This document shows, piece after piece, positions 52,307-61,377 of a DNA stretch of 64,000 bases; position 1 is the stretch's first letter; each line of letters opens with the position of its first letter. The position numbers and the translations under genes were made by a program. The DNA is from Marinifilaceae bacterium (lineage in GTDB: Bacteria > Bacteroidota > Bacteroidia > Bacteroidales > Marinifilaceae). The stretch covers positions 80,574 to 144,573 of the forward strand of contig JAFGYE010000023.1 of assembly GCA_016936255.1 (NCBI GenBank), written 5' to 3'. The notes beneath the pieces were generated by a model. It had not been told where the DNA came from. It was given only the letters and a program-made list of their open reading frames with translations, and made no database searches.

Positions 52307-52862
52307 AGTGTTTCATATTGGGGCGGACTTTTCGTTTTTACTTCTTAATTTATGAATTGCTTCGCAAAAAAAAATAGGTTGAGGGGCAAGCACTTTTCCC
52401 GAATTCTATGGTTAAAACAAGAATTTCAGGTTAAAGTTTAAATTAATTTTATGCTGCAATGTGAATATTCTGCAAGTAATTATCTTTCCCGGATTACTGT
52501 TTAACGTAAAGGTAACTTGTGATGCGTTCGCACATACCTAAAATTTTATATTGTTTGTTCGCCTTTTAAAAACGGACATACTTTGAAATTGGATTTTGAG
52601 GGATAAAACTGAAGAGTTTGAATTATAAACAGGAGGTAAGTTTCGCAATTAAAATATCGTCGGAAATTTATCGTTTTAATTAATGAGAATGAACAAAAAA
52701 TGAAAGGGATTGATTAGAATTTTATCTTGATTTGCTGATTCAAGATAATAAATCTTAATTTTGCTTCATTAAACAGTAGGTATAATTTTGGGTTAATAGA
52801 TACAATCAAGTGCTTATAGCCTAAAAATGGATGTAATTACAATCAAATATTAGATTTTAAAA
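52307..52862. other. Gene-free region before plsC
   Basis: No gene is seen. A bulged hairpin (AGGTA, TGTG / CACA, TACCT) lies at 52511-52540, without known meaning. The plsC promoter and its palindrome lie at 52722-52763. Confidence 0.55.
52722..52763 (+). promoter_or_regulatory. Consensus promoter of plsC with palindrome around the -33 element
   Basis: TTTG (52731-52734), a 21-base spacer and TAATTTTG (52756-52763) give a full match to the Bacteroidota promoter. A perfect inverted repeat, TTATCTTGA (52722-52730) with TCAAGATAA (52740-52748), brackets the -33 TTTG with a 9-base centre. That is the position of a repressor operator. Transcription would begin near 52770, about 90 bases before the plsC ATG. 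Confidence 0.7.
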
Positions 52863-53618
52863 ATGAATATATTGATATTTCCAATCAGGTTCTTATACAA
52901 ACTATATTTCTTTCTTTATTTCGTAATAACATTATTGCTTTTTTATCCGGTATTTAAGTATTTGTTATCCGAAAAAGAACGTTTCCCAAAGGCTTTTAAG
53001 GTGATAAAAGTGTATGCAAAGGTATGGCTTTACGGATCAGGAATATTTCTTCGGGTGAAGGGAAGAGAGAATATAATTACCGGTCAGCCATTTCTAATCT
53101 GCTCCAATCACAGCTCTTTTATCGATCCGGCAACATTGTATATTATTTTCGATCAGCACTTTGTGTTTACAGGTAAAAAAGAGATTGAAAAATGGCCTTT
53201 GTTTCACATTTTTTATACCTCAGGGATGAATATCTTGGTAGACAGACACAATCGTTTGGGAGCGCTAAAAAGTTTTAAGAAAATGATGGATGTAATTGCA
53301 GAGGGCTATCCATTGGTAATTTTGCCTGAAGGAACCATTCCTCAAAATGCTCCTAATTTGGGAGAATTTAAACCTGGGGCTGTTTCCATCGCCATACAAA
53401 CGGGGATTCCGATATTGCCAATTACTCAAACTACCAATTGGAAAAGATTGCAGCGGGGAACTATGTTTAAAGGCAATGCGAGTCCTGGTATTGCCGAGGT
53501 AATTATTCATCCGTTAATTCCAACTACAGGATTAACCAAACAGGATGCGGAAGCATTATCGGAAAAGCTGCGGAATGTAATTAATAAGCCTTTGCAGGAG
53601 AAATATGGTGTTTCATAA
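52863..53618 (+). CDS. plsC: 1-acyl-sn-glycerol-3-phosphate acyltransferase
   Basis: A 251-aa membrane-bound acyltransferase that makes phosphatidic acid from lysophosphatidic acid. N-terminal hydrophobic helix (about 8-35). The catalytic motif is NHSSFID (about 80-86), followed by FTGKKEIEKWPLF and the substrate-binding motif LPEGTIP with Glu and Gly. The length is that of typical PlsC. Related acyltransferases acting on ornithine or sterol-like lipids cannot be excluded. It has its own strong promoter with a palindromic site and ends at a clear terminator. Confidence 0.9.
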   Translation: MNILIFPIRFLYKLYFFLYFVITLLLFYPVFKYLLSEKERFPKAFKVIKVYAKVWLYGSGIFLRVKGRENIITGQPFLICSNHSSFIDPATLYIIFDQHFVFTGKKEIEKWPLFHIFYTSGMNILVDRHNRLGALKSFKKMMDVIAEGYPLVILPEGTIPQNAPNLGEFKPGAVSIAIQTGIPILPITQTTNWKRLQRGTMFKGNASPGIAEVIIHPLIPTTGLTKQDAEALSEKLRNVINKPLQEKYGVS

Positions 53619-53640
53619 AATCATAATTATATAATATGAC

Positions 53641-53675
53641 AAAATGCCAACTTGTAAGAGTTGGCATTTTTATTT
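53641..53675 (+). terminator. Intrinsic terminator after plsC
   Basis: AAAATGCCAACT (53641-53652) pairs perfectly with AGTTGGCATTTT (53659-53670), loop of 6, then TATTTTG. Confidence 0.9.
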
Positions 53676-53839
53676 TGTCATGTTTTTTAGTGACATATTG
53701 ACTGTGTAAACCAAAAATCCAGATGGCACGGTTATTGTCCGGATCATCTGGTTATATTGTTTTATAAATTAAATTTATCAATTGTTAGAATAAACCTATT
53801 AAATAGAAATAGCATTCGAGGCTAACAACCTTTACTATG

Positions 53840-53882
53840 ACAAACTGCACTGTTTGTGTCGACAAATGTATATATTAATTTG
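53840..53882 (+). promoter_or_regulatory. Candidate promoter with palindrome for the orphan gene at 53997
   Basis: ACAAAC (53840-53845) and GTTTGT (53852-53857) form an inverted repeat with a 6-base centre. Its right arm contains TTTG (53853-53856), which stands 18 bases before TTAATTTG (53875-53882), one mismatch from the -7 consensus. The rest of the 378-base gap (53619-53996) shows no gene. Confidence 0.4.
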
Positions 53883-53996
53883 ATTAAAGTGAATGTTTAT
53901 TAACATTTATTAACAATCGGCATTCTATTCAGAGTTTCCCGCTTTGAACATTAGGGGATAATTAATTAATGTTTTTATCCATACAAAAAATATAAT

Positions 53997-54686
53997 ATGG
54001 AAGAAAGTGATAAGATACCTTACCTATCATTGAATATGTTAGGGGAGTATAGTGAGGCTACAAAAGCTAGAAAAAGATCGATTATTAGAAATCAGAAAAA
54101 ACCCAAGAAATTTATTTTTGCAAGATATGCTAGTGCTAAGAGTGCAATAAAAAGTTTTTTTGCTCAAGATGAATTTGAACCACTATGTGTTAAAGCTAAA
54201 ATAAATGAATTGGCTAAGAAAGTTTGTTCTACTGATTTTCAAGTGAATGACCGAAATTGTCAAATTCAAGCATTGGAATCATTTCTTACGACAAATCTTG
54301 ATTCTTCTTTGCAAAAATTTACTTTTGAGAGATTTCGATCAAAACAAAAGTCAATTTTCATTCATGGATTGACAATTGGTATTTCACCTGATTTAGTAAT
54401 ACGTGGTGAGATTAATGGACAGAAGATTGTAGGAGCTATAAAGCTTCATTTTTCTAAAAGTGGTGTGTTTAAGGGATCTGCTGGTCGTGTAGCGGCTACG
54501 GGTTTATATCGTTTTATGAATGATATTGTTGCTACAGAAAGTGAAGTAGTAATTCCTTCATTGTGCATCGTTCTTGATGTTTTTGAACAGAAAACTTATC
54601 AAGCACCTGAAAATATAGATTTTTATATGAAAAAATTTATAAATGCATGTGATGAAATAATGGATATCTGGGATGACGTAGCTTAA
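53997..54686 (+). CDS. Orphan protein of unknown function, possible PD-(D/E)xK-like fold, 229 aa
   Basis: I do not recognise this protein. It is soluble and basic at the N-terminus (ATKARKRSIIRNQKKPKKF), followed by a helical part. The core ISPDLVIRGEINGQKIVGAIKLHFSKS (about 134-160, given here in its key pieces ISPDLVIRG and VGAIKLHF) has the strand-turn-strand spacing of restriction-endonuclease-like domains, with PD and a Lys in place. The usual Glu/Asp two residues before the Lys is Ala. It may be a degenerate nuclease or only a look-alike. Codon use is richer in AT and AGA/AAA than the core genes on either side, suggesting transfer. It stands alone with a 378-base upstream region. Confidence 0.6.
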   Translation: MEESDKIPYLSLNMLGEYSEATKARKRSIIRNQKKPKKFIFARYASAKSAIKSFFAQDEFEPLCVKAKINELAKKVCSTDFQVNDRNCQIQALESFLTTNLDSSLQKFTFERFRSKQKSIFIHGLTIGISPDLVIRGEINGQKIVGAIKLHFSKSGVFKGSAGRVAATGLYRFMNDIVATESEVVIPSLCIVLDVFEQKTYQAPENIDFYMKKFINACDEIMDIWDDVA

Positions 54687-54707
54687 TTAAAAATCTCAAT
54701 AAATAAT

Positions 54708-54737
54708 GGGGGTTGTTGATATCACTCAACAACCTCA
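54708..54737 (+). terminator. Hairpin after the orphan gene
   Basis: GGTTGTTGA (54711-54719) pairs perfectly with TCAACAACC (54726-54734). The T-tract after it is weak (TCATTT). Confidence 0.55.
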
Positions 54738-54779
54738 TTTGGGCTTTAAACGTTCGTTAACTATTAAATAATATGGTAT

Positions 54780-57560
54780 TTAACCTTTAATAGGAATGGT
54801 AAAAAAGAACTGGGAGCCTACACCTTTTTCCGATTCCATCCATATCTCACCTCCGAGTAATTCTACATAGGCTTTGGTTATTGATAAGCCAAGACCAGAA
54901 CCTTCAATTGCTTTGGTGTTTTCCAGATCTACTCGAGTGAATCGTTCAAAGATGCTTTTTTGTACATTTTGTGGTATTCCAATTCCGGTATCTTTTACAA
55001 AGAATTCCAGTAAATCGTTCTTTTTTGTGCAGCCAAATGTAATTGAGCCGGAATTAGTATATTTTAGGGCATTATTAATTAAGTTGGTAAGAATAGAGGT
55101 CAACATTGCGCAATCTGTAAAGATGAGAGATTCTTCGGCTGGCAACATGGACCTAACGCTTAGTTTAATTTCTCTCTTGTTTGCATCGGGTAAGAAAAAA
55201 AGAAGTTGATTTTGGAGCAACTCGCTTACATTTACTTGCGAAATGCATTTAACGATTTGATTGGTTTCAATTTTCGAAATTTCAATAATGGCATTGATTG
55301 TTGCGAGCATTCGTTCCCCGCTCTGCGATATTATTTTAATGTATTTTTCGCGTTTTTCGCCACTTAATTTTGGTGTGCTTAACAAATCTGCAAACCCAAG
55401 GATGCCATTCATTGGAGTCCGGATCTCATGACTCATATTGGCTAAAAAAGCTGTTTTCAACTTCTCACTTTCTTCTGCTTTTTCTTTAGCAGCAATCAGT
55501 TCCTTTTCAGTGTTTTTTTGTGCAGTTAAATCGATAAAATTTGCAAGGAAGTCATCACCCAATACAATTCCGGATATTAAAATTTGCTTAACATTTCCAT
55601 TTTTACAGGTTATATTGTACATATCCGGTGTAATGTCAGTTTTATATTTTATTCCATATTCAACGGCTTTTTCCCAGTTGTTCAATACCCATTTCCGATA
55701 TTCAGGATCAGGATATGCCAATTGCCACCAATTATCCATGTGAGGAATATCCTCCAGAGTATAGCCGAATGTATAAAGAAAACGATCGTTCAGATATTTA
55801 ATTTTTCCGCTTGTGATGCTCACAAGGCTAAGCGGTATTGGAACCCGCTGAACAAAAGTTTTAAATTGGCTTTCTTTCTTTATTAATGCCTTTTGTGCTT
55901 CTTTTTGATCGGTTATATCGCGGTGAACCAAAACAATTTGAGTGACTGTCTCAAATTCATTTTTTATTGGATAAACGCGGGTTCTCAGCCATCGGCTTCG
56001 GCTTTTATAAATAGAACCGGTTTCAATTTCTGATGTAAACTCATGATCAGGTATATCTAATGTTTCACCGGCATAAGCACGCTTGATATAGTTTAACATG
56101 CCTGTTGAGCGAACCTGAGTACTTTTAAGAATATTAAATTTGAATAAAGTTATTTCTTTGGGTATTTGCCAAAGTTCTTCGTACGCTTTGTTAACAGAAA
56201 TCTGTAATCCATTTAAATCATATATTTCCACAGTAAATGGAGATTGCTCCATCAACAGTCTGTATCTTTTTTCACTATCTCTTAGTTTATCTTCCGCTTT
56301 TTTTCTTGAAGTGATGTCTTGAAATACACAATATGTTTGCTTAAAAGTACCATCAGGATGGGAACCTGTGCAACCCTGTAAGGAGATGTATTTATAATGC
56401 CCTTTTTGATGTCTGATTTTAAAATGAACATCATTTACATAGCCACAAGCCTTAAATTTCGGAAACTTTGTGTTAAAAACATATTGCCAGTCAGGATGAA
56501 GGAAATCACCGTAATTCTTTCCAATTACATCCTCCTTATTGTAGCCTAAAAATTTTAACCAGGTATTATTAACATCAATTATATCGCCATTGCTGTTTAA
56601 AGAGTGATAGGAAAGAGGGGCATTATCGAAAAGAGTTTTGTATTTTTTCTCACTTTGCTTTAAGTCGTGGTAATATTGTAAGCGATTGATTGTATCCCCT
56701 AATCTTCTGCTGATTTCAATAAATAATTTTTTATCAAGTTGAGTCCATTCCCGTATTTTCGAACACTTATGAACTCCAAATAAATAGTTTGTCTTATTCA
56801 TGTTTGTTACTGGAACAATCATTTCAGATTTGATATTAAGTTCCTTAATATATGGCTCGTTCTCATCTGATTCCAAATAGCTTGAGGTGAAAACATCATT
56901 GGCAGGATATTCTCTTTTTTCAAAAAGTTCCTGCTGATAATTATTTGCCAATTTACTTGTGTCACTTATTGGAATACATTGCACCTGGGGTTTAACAATC
57001 TCAATAGGCGGCAATTGAAACTCTTTTTTCTCATTGATAGAAGCAATAAAAAAAGCCCGGTCGGTTTTGAATACCTGCTGTACCACATTCAGAACATCGG
57101 AAATCATTTTTTCAATATCTTTTGAAATAAGGGTAATCTGATGTATTTTCTCAAGTGTATCTATGTAGGAGAATAGATTTTGTTTCACCTCAATATGCTC
57201 AGTGATGTCGCGGGAAATGCCAAGTATAAGTTTATTGCCATTTTCATTTAACAAGGAGACACTAACTTCAACGGGAAAAATCGAACCATTTTTTCGTTTG
57301 TGACAAGTCCTTAACCTGCAATGTTTTTCACGATTCAGAATTGAAAAAAAATGGAGAATCTGCTCTTCGGTTTTGTATTCAGTATCAACATCATAAATGG
57401 ATAGAGCCAGAAGCTCTTCTCTTGTGTATCCCAAATTAAAACAAGCCTGTTTGTTTACTTCGATCAACTTCCCATCAAGATTGGACAAATACATTGCGTC
57501 TCCTGAATTGAGGACTAATGATCGGTATAAATTGGCGTGCTTTTGGTCGGGGATGGTCAT
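54780..57560 (-). CDS. Multi-PAS/GAF sensor histidine kinase
   Basis: A 926-aa cytoplasmic sensor kinase with no clear membrane helix. The order is PAS (about 10-118), GAF-like (about 125-295), three further PAS domains with PAC motifs (about 305-425, 430-555, 560-690), HisKA with His711 (FLANMSHEIRTPMNGILGFADLL, shown as the standard H-box) and an HATPase (about 810-926, NNALKYTNSGSI, KDTGIGIPQ, GSGLGLSITKAYVELLGG). There is no receiver or HPt domain and no response regulator gene beside it, so its partner is elsewhere. The signal is unknown; PAS/GAF stacks often bind heme, flavin or small molecules. It is a single-gene unit. Confidence 0.93.
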   Translation of the reverse strand: MTIPDQKHANLYRSLVLNSGDAMYLSNLDGKLIEVNKQACFNLGYTREELLALSIYDVDTEYKTEEQILHFFSILNREKHCRLRTCHKRKNGSIFPVEVSVSLLNENGNKLILGISRDITEHIEVKQNLFSYIDTLEKIHQITLISKDIEKMISDVLNVVQQVFKTDRAFFIASINEKKEFQLPPIEIVKPQVQCIPISDTSKLANNYQQELFEKREYPANDVFTSSYLESDENEPYIKELNIKSEMIVPVTNMNKTNYLFGVHKCSKIREWTQLDKKLFIEISRRLGDTINRLQYYHDLKQSEKKYKTLFDNAPLSYHSLNSNGDIIDVNNTWLKFLGYNKEDVIGKNYGDFLHPDWQYVFNTKFPKFKACGYVNDVHFKIRHQKGHYKYISLQGCTGSHPDGTFKQTYCVFQDITSRKKAEDKLRDSEKRYRLLMEQSPFTVEIYDLNGLQISVNKAYEELWQIPKEITLFKFNILKSTQVRSTGMLNYIKRAYAGETLDIPDHEFTSEIETGSIYKSRSRWLRTRVYPIKNEFETVTQIVLVHRDITDQKEAQKALIKKESQFKTFVQRVPIPLSLVSITSGKIKYLNDRFLYTFGYTLEDIPHMDNWWQLAYPDPEYRKWVLNNWEKAVEYGIKYKTDITPDMYNITCKNGNVKQILISGIVLGDDFLANFIDLTAQKNTEKELIAAKEKAEESEKLKTAFLANMSHEIRTPMNGILGFADLLSTPKLSGEKREKYIKIISQSGERMLATINAIIEISKIETNQIVKCISQVNVSELLQNQLLFFLPDANKREIKLSVRSMLPAEESLIFTDCAMLTSILTNLINNALKYTNSGSITFGCTKKNDLLEFFVKDTGIGIPQNVQKSIFERFTRVDLENTKAIEGSGLGLSITKAYVELLGGEIWMESEKGVGSQFFFTIPIKG

Positions 57561-57719
57561 TGCACAATTATTTTGGTTGAATGCTTACTAATATACAAAA
57601 AATAACATGCTATATCGCTTGATTTCAGGTTATTTAATTGGATTGAATGCAATTGAATTCTTTGTTTGCAGAGCTGATCATACATAAAAGAATCCTATTA
57701 AGTAAAGCAATATTGGGGA

Positions 57720-58793
57720 TTAATATTTCAAGGCTGATTCAATTCCGTCAATTACCCGAAAAGCACCTTCTGCCAGAGCCTCCATTTCGTTTTCGCCCGG
57801 ATAAACAAAGAAATCTGTAAGGTCTGAAACATATTCTTTCAAATCAGAAATAAAGCGCTCCGAATAGGCTATTCCACCAGTTATGATAATTCCATTCGCC
57901 TGGCATTTTAGGGCAGCATGGTAAGCGCCAATCTCTTTCGCAATTTGATATACAAATGCATCGTAAATAAGTTGTGCTTTTTCATTCCCCGAATCTATTA
58001 ATTTAAAAACATCACGTAAATCATCAACACCTAAGTAAGCTTTTAGTCCGCTGTTTTTACTCAGCAGTGTTTCAACCTCTTTCCGGGGCATCGAATAACA
58101 TAAATCCATTACACCACGAGTGGGCAAGGCTCCGGCCCGGTTAGGCGAGAAAGGTCCCATTCCCATCAAAGCATCGTTTACATCTACAATTTTACCCCCA
58201 TCAACTGCTGCAATGGAAATTCCGCCCCCCAAATGAGCAATAACATACTTAGCCTTTTCGAAAGGGATATTTTGTTGTTTGGCAATTTTCCGGGCAGTCA
58301 TTTTCATGTTTAAAGGATGCCCTCTTCTGTTTCGTTCAATGCCCGGCACACCTGATATACGTGCTTTTTCCCAAATGTTGCCCGCAGAGACAGGATCAAC
58401 GGTAAAACTCTCATCGAGATTAAAATGTTTAGCCAGTTTATCGGCAAGCATACTTCCCAGATTCGAGGCATGGTCTCCAAAACTACCTGTTCTTGCGTCT
58501 TCAAGGAAACTGTTGCTGATTGTGTAAGTTCCCCCTTCAAGGGGTTTTACAATGCCGCCACGACCGACGATCCCAACCACAATCACATCTTTTTTGGATA
58601 ACATTTGATCCAATCCGGTTTCTACCATCTGATAACGGTATTCAAACTGATCGGTAACCTTATGAAACTGATCCAATTCCTTTTGCGAATGGCGGATAAT
58701 ATGTTCAGAAACAAGCCCTGATCTGTTGTATAATGCGATTTTAGTAGATGTTGATCCCGGGTTGATTACGATGACAATTTCCTTTGGATTCAT
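57720..58793 (-). CDS. buk: Butyrate kinase
   Basis: A 357-aa acetate/butyrate-kinase-family enzyme that interconverts butyrate and butyryl phosphate with ATP/ADP. The N-terminal phosphate-binding INPGSTSTKIALYN, GRGGIVKPLEGGTY, the HLGGGISIAA block and GPFSPNRAGALPTR are characteristic of butyrate kinase rather than acetate kinase, and the length (about 355) agrees. Branched-chain acyl kinases are close relatives, so isobutyrate may also serve. In most genomes buk follows a phosphotransbutyrylase gene (ptb). Here the upstream gene is a DUF169 protein, 117 bases away, and no ptb is in the window. Confidence 0.93.
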   Translation of the reverse strand: MNPKEIVIVINPGSTSTKIALYNRSGLVSEHIIRHSQKELDQFHKVTDQFEYRYQMVETGLDQMLSKKDVIVVGIVGRGGIVKPLEGGTYTISNSFLEDARTGSFGDHASNLGSMLADKLAKHFNLDESFTVDPVSAGNIWEKARISGVPGIERNRRGHPLNMKMTARKIAKQQNIPFEKAKYVIAHLGGGISIAAVDGGKIVDVNDALMGMGPFSPNRAGALPTRGVMDLCYSMPRKEVETLLSKNSGLKAYLGVDDLRDVFKLIDSGNEKAQLIYDAFVYQIAKEIGAYHAALKCQANGIIITGGIAYSERFISDLKEYVSDLTDFFVYPGENEMEALAEGAFRVIDGIESALKY

Positions 58794-58909
58794 AGAGTAG
58801 GAGAGTTGAGTTTAAGATGTGATTCTGAAAGTACGAAAAGAAACTCAATCATGAAATCATGTAAAGTATTTTTCGGGACTTAAATTGTGGTCAATAAGTT
58901 TTTTTTGCA

Positions 58910-59632
58910 TTAAATTCGTTTTTTTACGTTCATCCAATCCTCAGTAGTCAAAAAACTTTCGTCCATATTCTGTATCATATTTTTGAATTTTTTCATTGGG
59001 ACTGCATAACTCAATGTGTTTTCGGGAACATAAGGTCGGGCCGAAACATCAAACATCCCTAAAATAGCCTTCGGATTCTCCTTTTTGCTTTCCAGATAAG
59101 GGTAGGAGATAATTGAACCGCAGCCCGAAGAAAAAGGGGCAATGTTGCTAAAAGGATCTGTTTGGTCGAAGTTTGCCAAAGTAAACAAGCCCGAAAGAAT
59201 ATCGGGAGTGGCAAAGAAAATGACAACATCGGGTTCATCCTTTTCATTGAGCAGATCCCAGCGTTTAAATGTAATGTATTTTGCCGTTGCAGCGAATACC
59301 GGAAACTGATCGATGGCTTTTTGTGCTATTTCAGGAGTCTTCAAATATTTTTCTTTGCCGGTGGAAAGAAACATATTTAATCCGGCAGGACGACCGGCAA
59401 AACCGGAATAGCATCTTCCGCCCATGCATCCAATTGAATCAGCAGAAAAACTGGCTGCAGTTCCTTTTCGGATTTTGTGCAGAAGGGCAATGATACAGTT
59501 CCACGATTTGGTAACGATTTCCTGATCCTGAACCTTTTCATTGCTGTACCAAAAGCAGATAGGTAATTCGGTTTCGCTTCCGAAATATTTCGCCCATTTT
59601 GCGGTAAATTCTTCTTGAAGTTCTTTTTTCAT
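58910..59632 (-). CDS. DUF169 family protein
   Basis: A 240-aa cytoplasmic protein of the DUF169 group, whose biochemical role is unknown. The family's Cys/Gly motif is present (DSIGCMGGRCYSGFAG), along with FATPDILSGLFTLANF and PFSSGCGSIISYPYLE, which adds another conserved Cys. Such cysteines suggest binding of a metal or cofactor, but this is unproven. Start ATG 59632 is chosen because the in-frame TTG at 59659 lies in a -7-like sequence. It lies upstream of buk in the same direction with 117 bases between, so an operon is possible. Confidence 0.85.
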   Translation of the reverse strand: MKKELQEEFTAKWAKYFGSETELPICFWYSNEKVQDQEIVTKSWNCIIALLHKIRKGTAASFSADSIGCMGGRCYSGFAGRPAGLNMFLSTGKEKYLKTPEIAQKAIDQFPVFAATAKYITFKRWDLLNEKDEPDVVIFFATPDILSGLFTLANFDQTDPFSNIAPFSSGCGSIISYPYLESKKENPKAILGMFDVSARPYVPENTLSYAVPMKKFKNMIQNMDESFLTTEDWMNVKKRI

Positions 59633-59818
59633 TGCTTTAGCAGATTGGTTCTTATGCAAATATCAGACTTGTTTGATGGACTGGCAACTGAAATGAATAG
59701 ATTTTTAAGGATAAATACTTCATTATCCGAAACACGATAAAAATCGATCAACTCGCATAATTACAAAGCTTTCATGCATTTGTAAAGGGCTTCGGGAGCG
59801 TTATCTTATAAAAAAAGA

Positions 59819-59826
59819 TATATTTG
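59819..59826 (+). promoter_or_regulatory. Promoter -7 box of hemN (TATATTTG)
   Basis: A perfect TAnnTTTG box 30 bases before the ATG at 59857. It overlaps the in-frame TTG at 59824, which therefore cannot be the start. Confidence 0.55.
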
Positions 59827-59856
59827 TATGGTATTAATCCGAAAGATGGTTTAGTT

Positions 59857-61221
59857 ATGGACAGAGAATTATTAATTGAAAAATATAATGTGCCGGTTCC
59901 CCGGTACACAAGTTACCCAACAGTTCCTTTTTGGGGCGATCAGCGCCCGGAAGTGGGAGATTGGCTAAAAGTTGTGAAAAGAACTTTTGATGAATCGAAT
60001 GCTTCGAAAGGAATTAGCATTTACGTTCATTTGCCTTACTGCGAAAAACTTTGTACGTACTGTGCCTGCACAAAAGTGATTACGCGCAATCACGGGGTAG
60101 AAGATCAGTATATTGATGCTTTGCTTCAGGAATGGCAGATTTATCTGGATACTTTTCAGGAGCAGGCAATTATCCGGGAGCTTCATTTGGGAGGAGGAAC
60201 GCCCACTTTTTTCAATCCTGAAAACCTGAAAAAGTTAATCAATGGCTTGAAAAAGAATGCAAAACTGCATCCCAAGCATGAATTTAGCTTCGAGGGACAT
60301 CCGAATAATACCACCCGTGAGCATCTGCAGGCTTTGTACGACGTAGGATTTCGAAGAGTGAGTTTTGGAGTTCAGGATTTTGATCCGGAAGTACAAAGGG
60401 TAATTAACCGCCCGCAAAGTTTCGAAACCGTTAAGGAAGTAACCCTGGCGGCACGCGCGATTGGTTACCATTCGGTAAACTTCGATTTAATATACGGACT
60501 GCCTAAGCAGAAATTGAGTTCGGTGAGCGATACTTTCGAGAAGGTAGCAGAGCTGAAGCCCGACCGGATTGCTTACTATTCATACGCTCATGTACCATGG
60601 AAAACCAAAGGACAGCGCATTTTTACCGATGCCGATATTCCTGATAGTGCAGGGAAACGTGCTTTGTACGATTTAGGAAATGAGAAGCTGGCAGAATTGG
60701 GATACAGCGATGTTGGAATGGATCATTTCTCGCTGCCTCACGATGAATTATACATTGCCCGCGAAGCCAGGCGGCTGCACCGTAATTTTATGGGATACAA
60801 CACTTCGCACACCGAATTGCTGATTGGTTTGGGCGCATCTTCTATTTCGGATGCAAAATATGCCTACGCACAAAATGTAAAGCTGATTAAGGCTTACGAA
60901 GAGGCTTCAATGAACGGTGAGCTTGATTTGGAAAAAGGCTACTTCCTAAGCGATGAGGATGTGATTGTGAAACGTGCGATATTGGATATTACCTGTCGGC
61001 GTGAATTGCTTTTTACCGATGATTTGAAAGCTTATCTGCCGAAAACGATCAAAGAGGAACTTCAGGTGTTAGCCGATGAAGGAATTATTACTGCAGATGA
61101 TGAAAAATTGATCGTTACCGATTTGGGGATGATCTTTCTGAGAAATATAGCCAGGCTTTTCGATAACAAACTTCGATACGCAAAAAGCGGAGAAGACAAC
61201 ATGTTTTCGAAGGCTATTTAA
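59857..61221 (+). CDS. hemN: Oxygen-independent coproporphyrinogen III oxidase
   Basis: A 454-aa radical SAM enzyme that decarboxylates coproporphyrinogen III to protoporphyrinogen IX without oxygen, in heme synthesis. The cluster motif is YCEKLCTYCACTK (CxxxCxxC plus the extra Cys found in true HemN). It also has PRYTSYPTVPFW, LHLGGGTPTFF, FEGHPNNTT and VSFGVQDFDPEVQ, all conserved in HemN, plus the C-terminal HemN domain. The extra Cys and N-terminal YTSYPT segment separate it from HemW-type heme chaperones. The start is set at ATG 59857 from the promoter position. Confidence 0.94.
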   Translation: MDRELLIEKYNVPVPRYTSYPTVPFWGDQRPEVGDWLKVVKRTFDESNASKGISIYVHLPYCEKLCTYCACTKVITRNHGVEDQYIDALLQEWQIYLDTFQEQAIIRELHLGGGTPTFFNPENLKKLINGLKKNAKLHPKHEFSFEGHPNNTTREHLQALYDVGFRRVSFGVQDFDPEVQRVINRPQSFETVKEVTLAARAIGYHSVNFDLIYGLPKQKLSSVSDTFEKVAELKPDRIAYYSYAHVPWKTKGQRIFTDADIPDSAGKRALYDLGNEKLAELGYSDVGMDHFSLPHDELYIAREARRLHRNFMGYNTSHTELLIGLGASSISDAKYAYAQNVKLIKAYEEASMNGELDLEKGYFLSDEDVIVKRAILDITCRRELLFTDDLKAYLPKTIKEELQVLADEGIITADDEKLIVTDLGMIFLRNIARLFDNKLRYAKSGEDNMFSKAI

Positions 61222-61236
61222 GGCAGGAATAAAATC

Positions 61237-61275
61237 AAAAAACCCGGTAATCAGGAATGAGTGCCGGATTTTTTA
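61237..61275 (+). terminator. Weak terminator after hemN
   Basis: CCGGTA pairs with TGCCGG (one G-T) around a 12-base loop, flanked by AAAA and ATTTTTT, near 61241-61274. Confidence 0.55.
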
Positions 61276-61377
61276 TGCCTTATGTTTTGTGTGATGAATT
61301 GCAGTGTCCGAAGAAAATAGTGTTCTTTTATATCTTAAATTTTCATGAAAAAATAAATAGTTCGAACAGCCATAAAA

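Noticed and set aside
52511..52540. Possible structured RNA or riboswitch before plsC
   Set aside because: Only one bulged hairpin of 9 pairs was found, with no known riboswitch core, and it lies upstream of the mapped-type plsC promoter, so it would not be in that leader.
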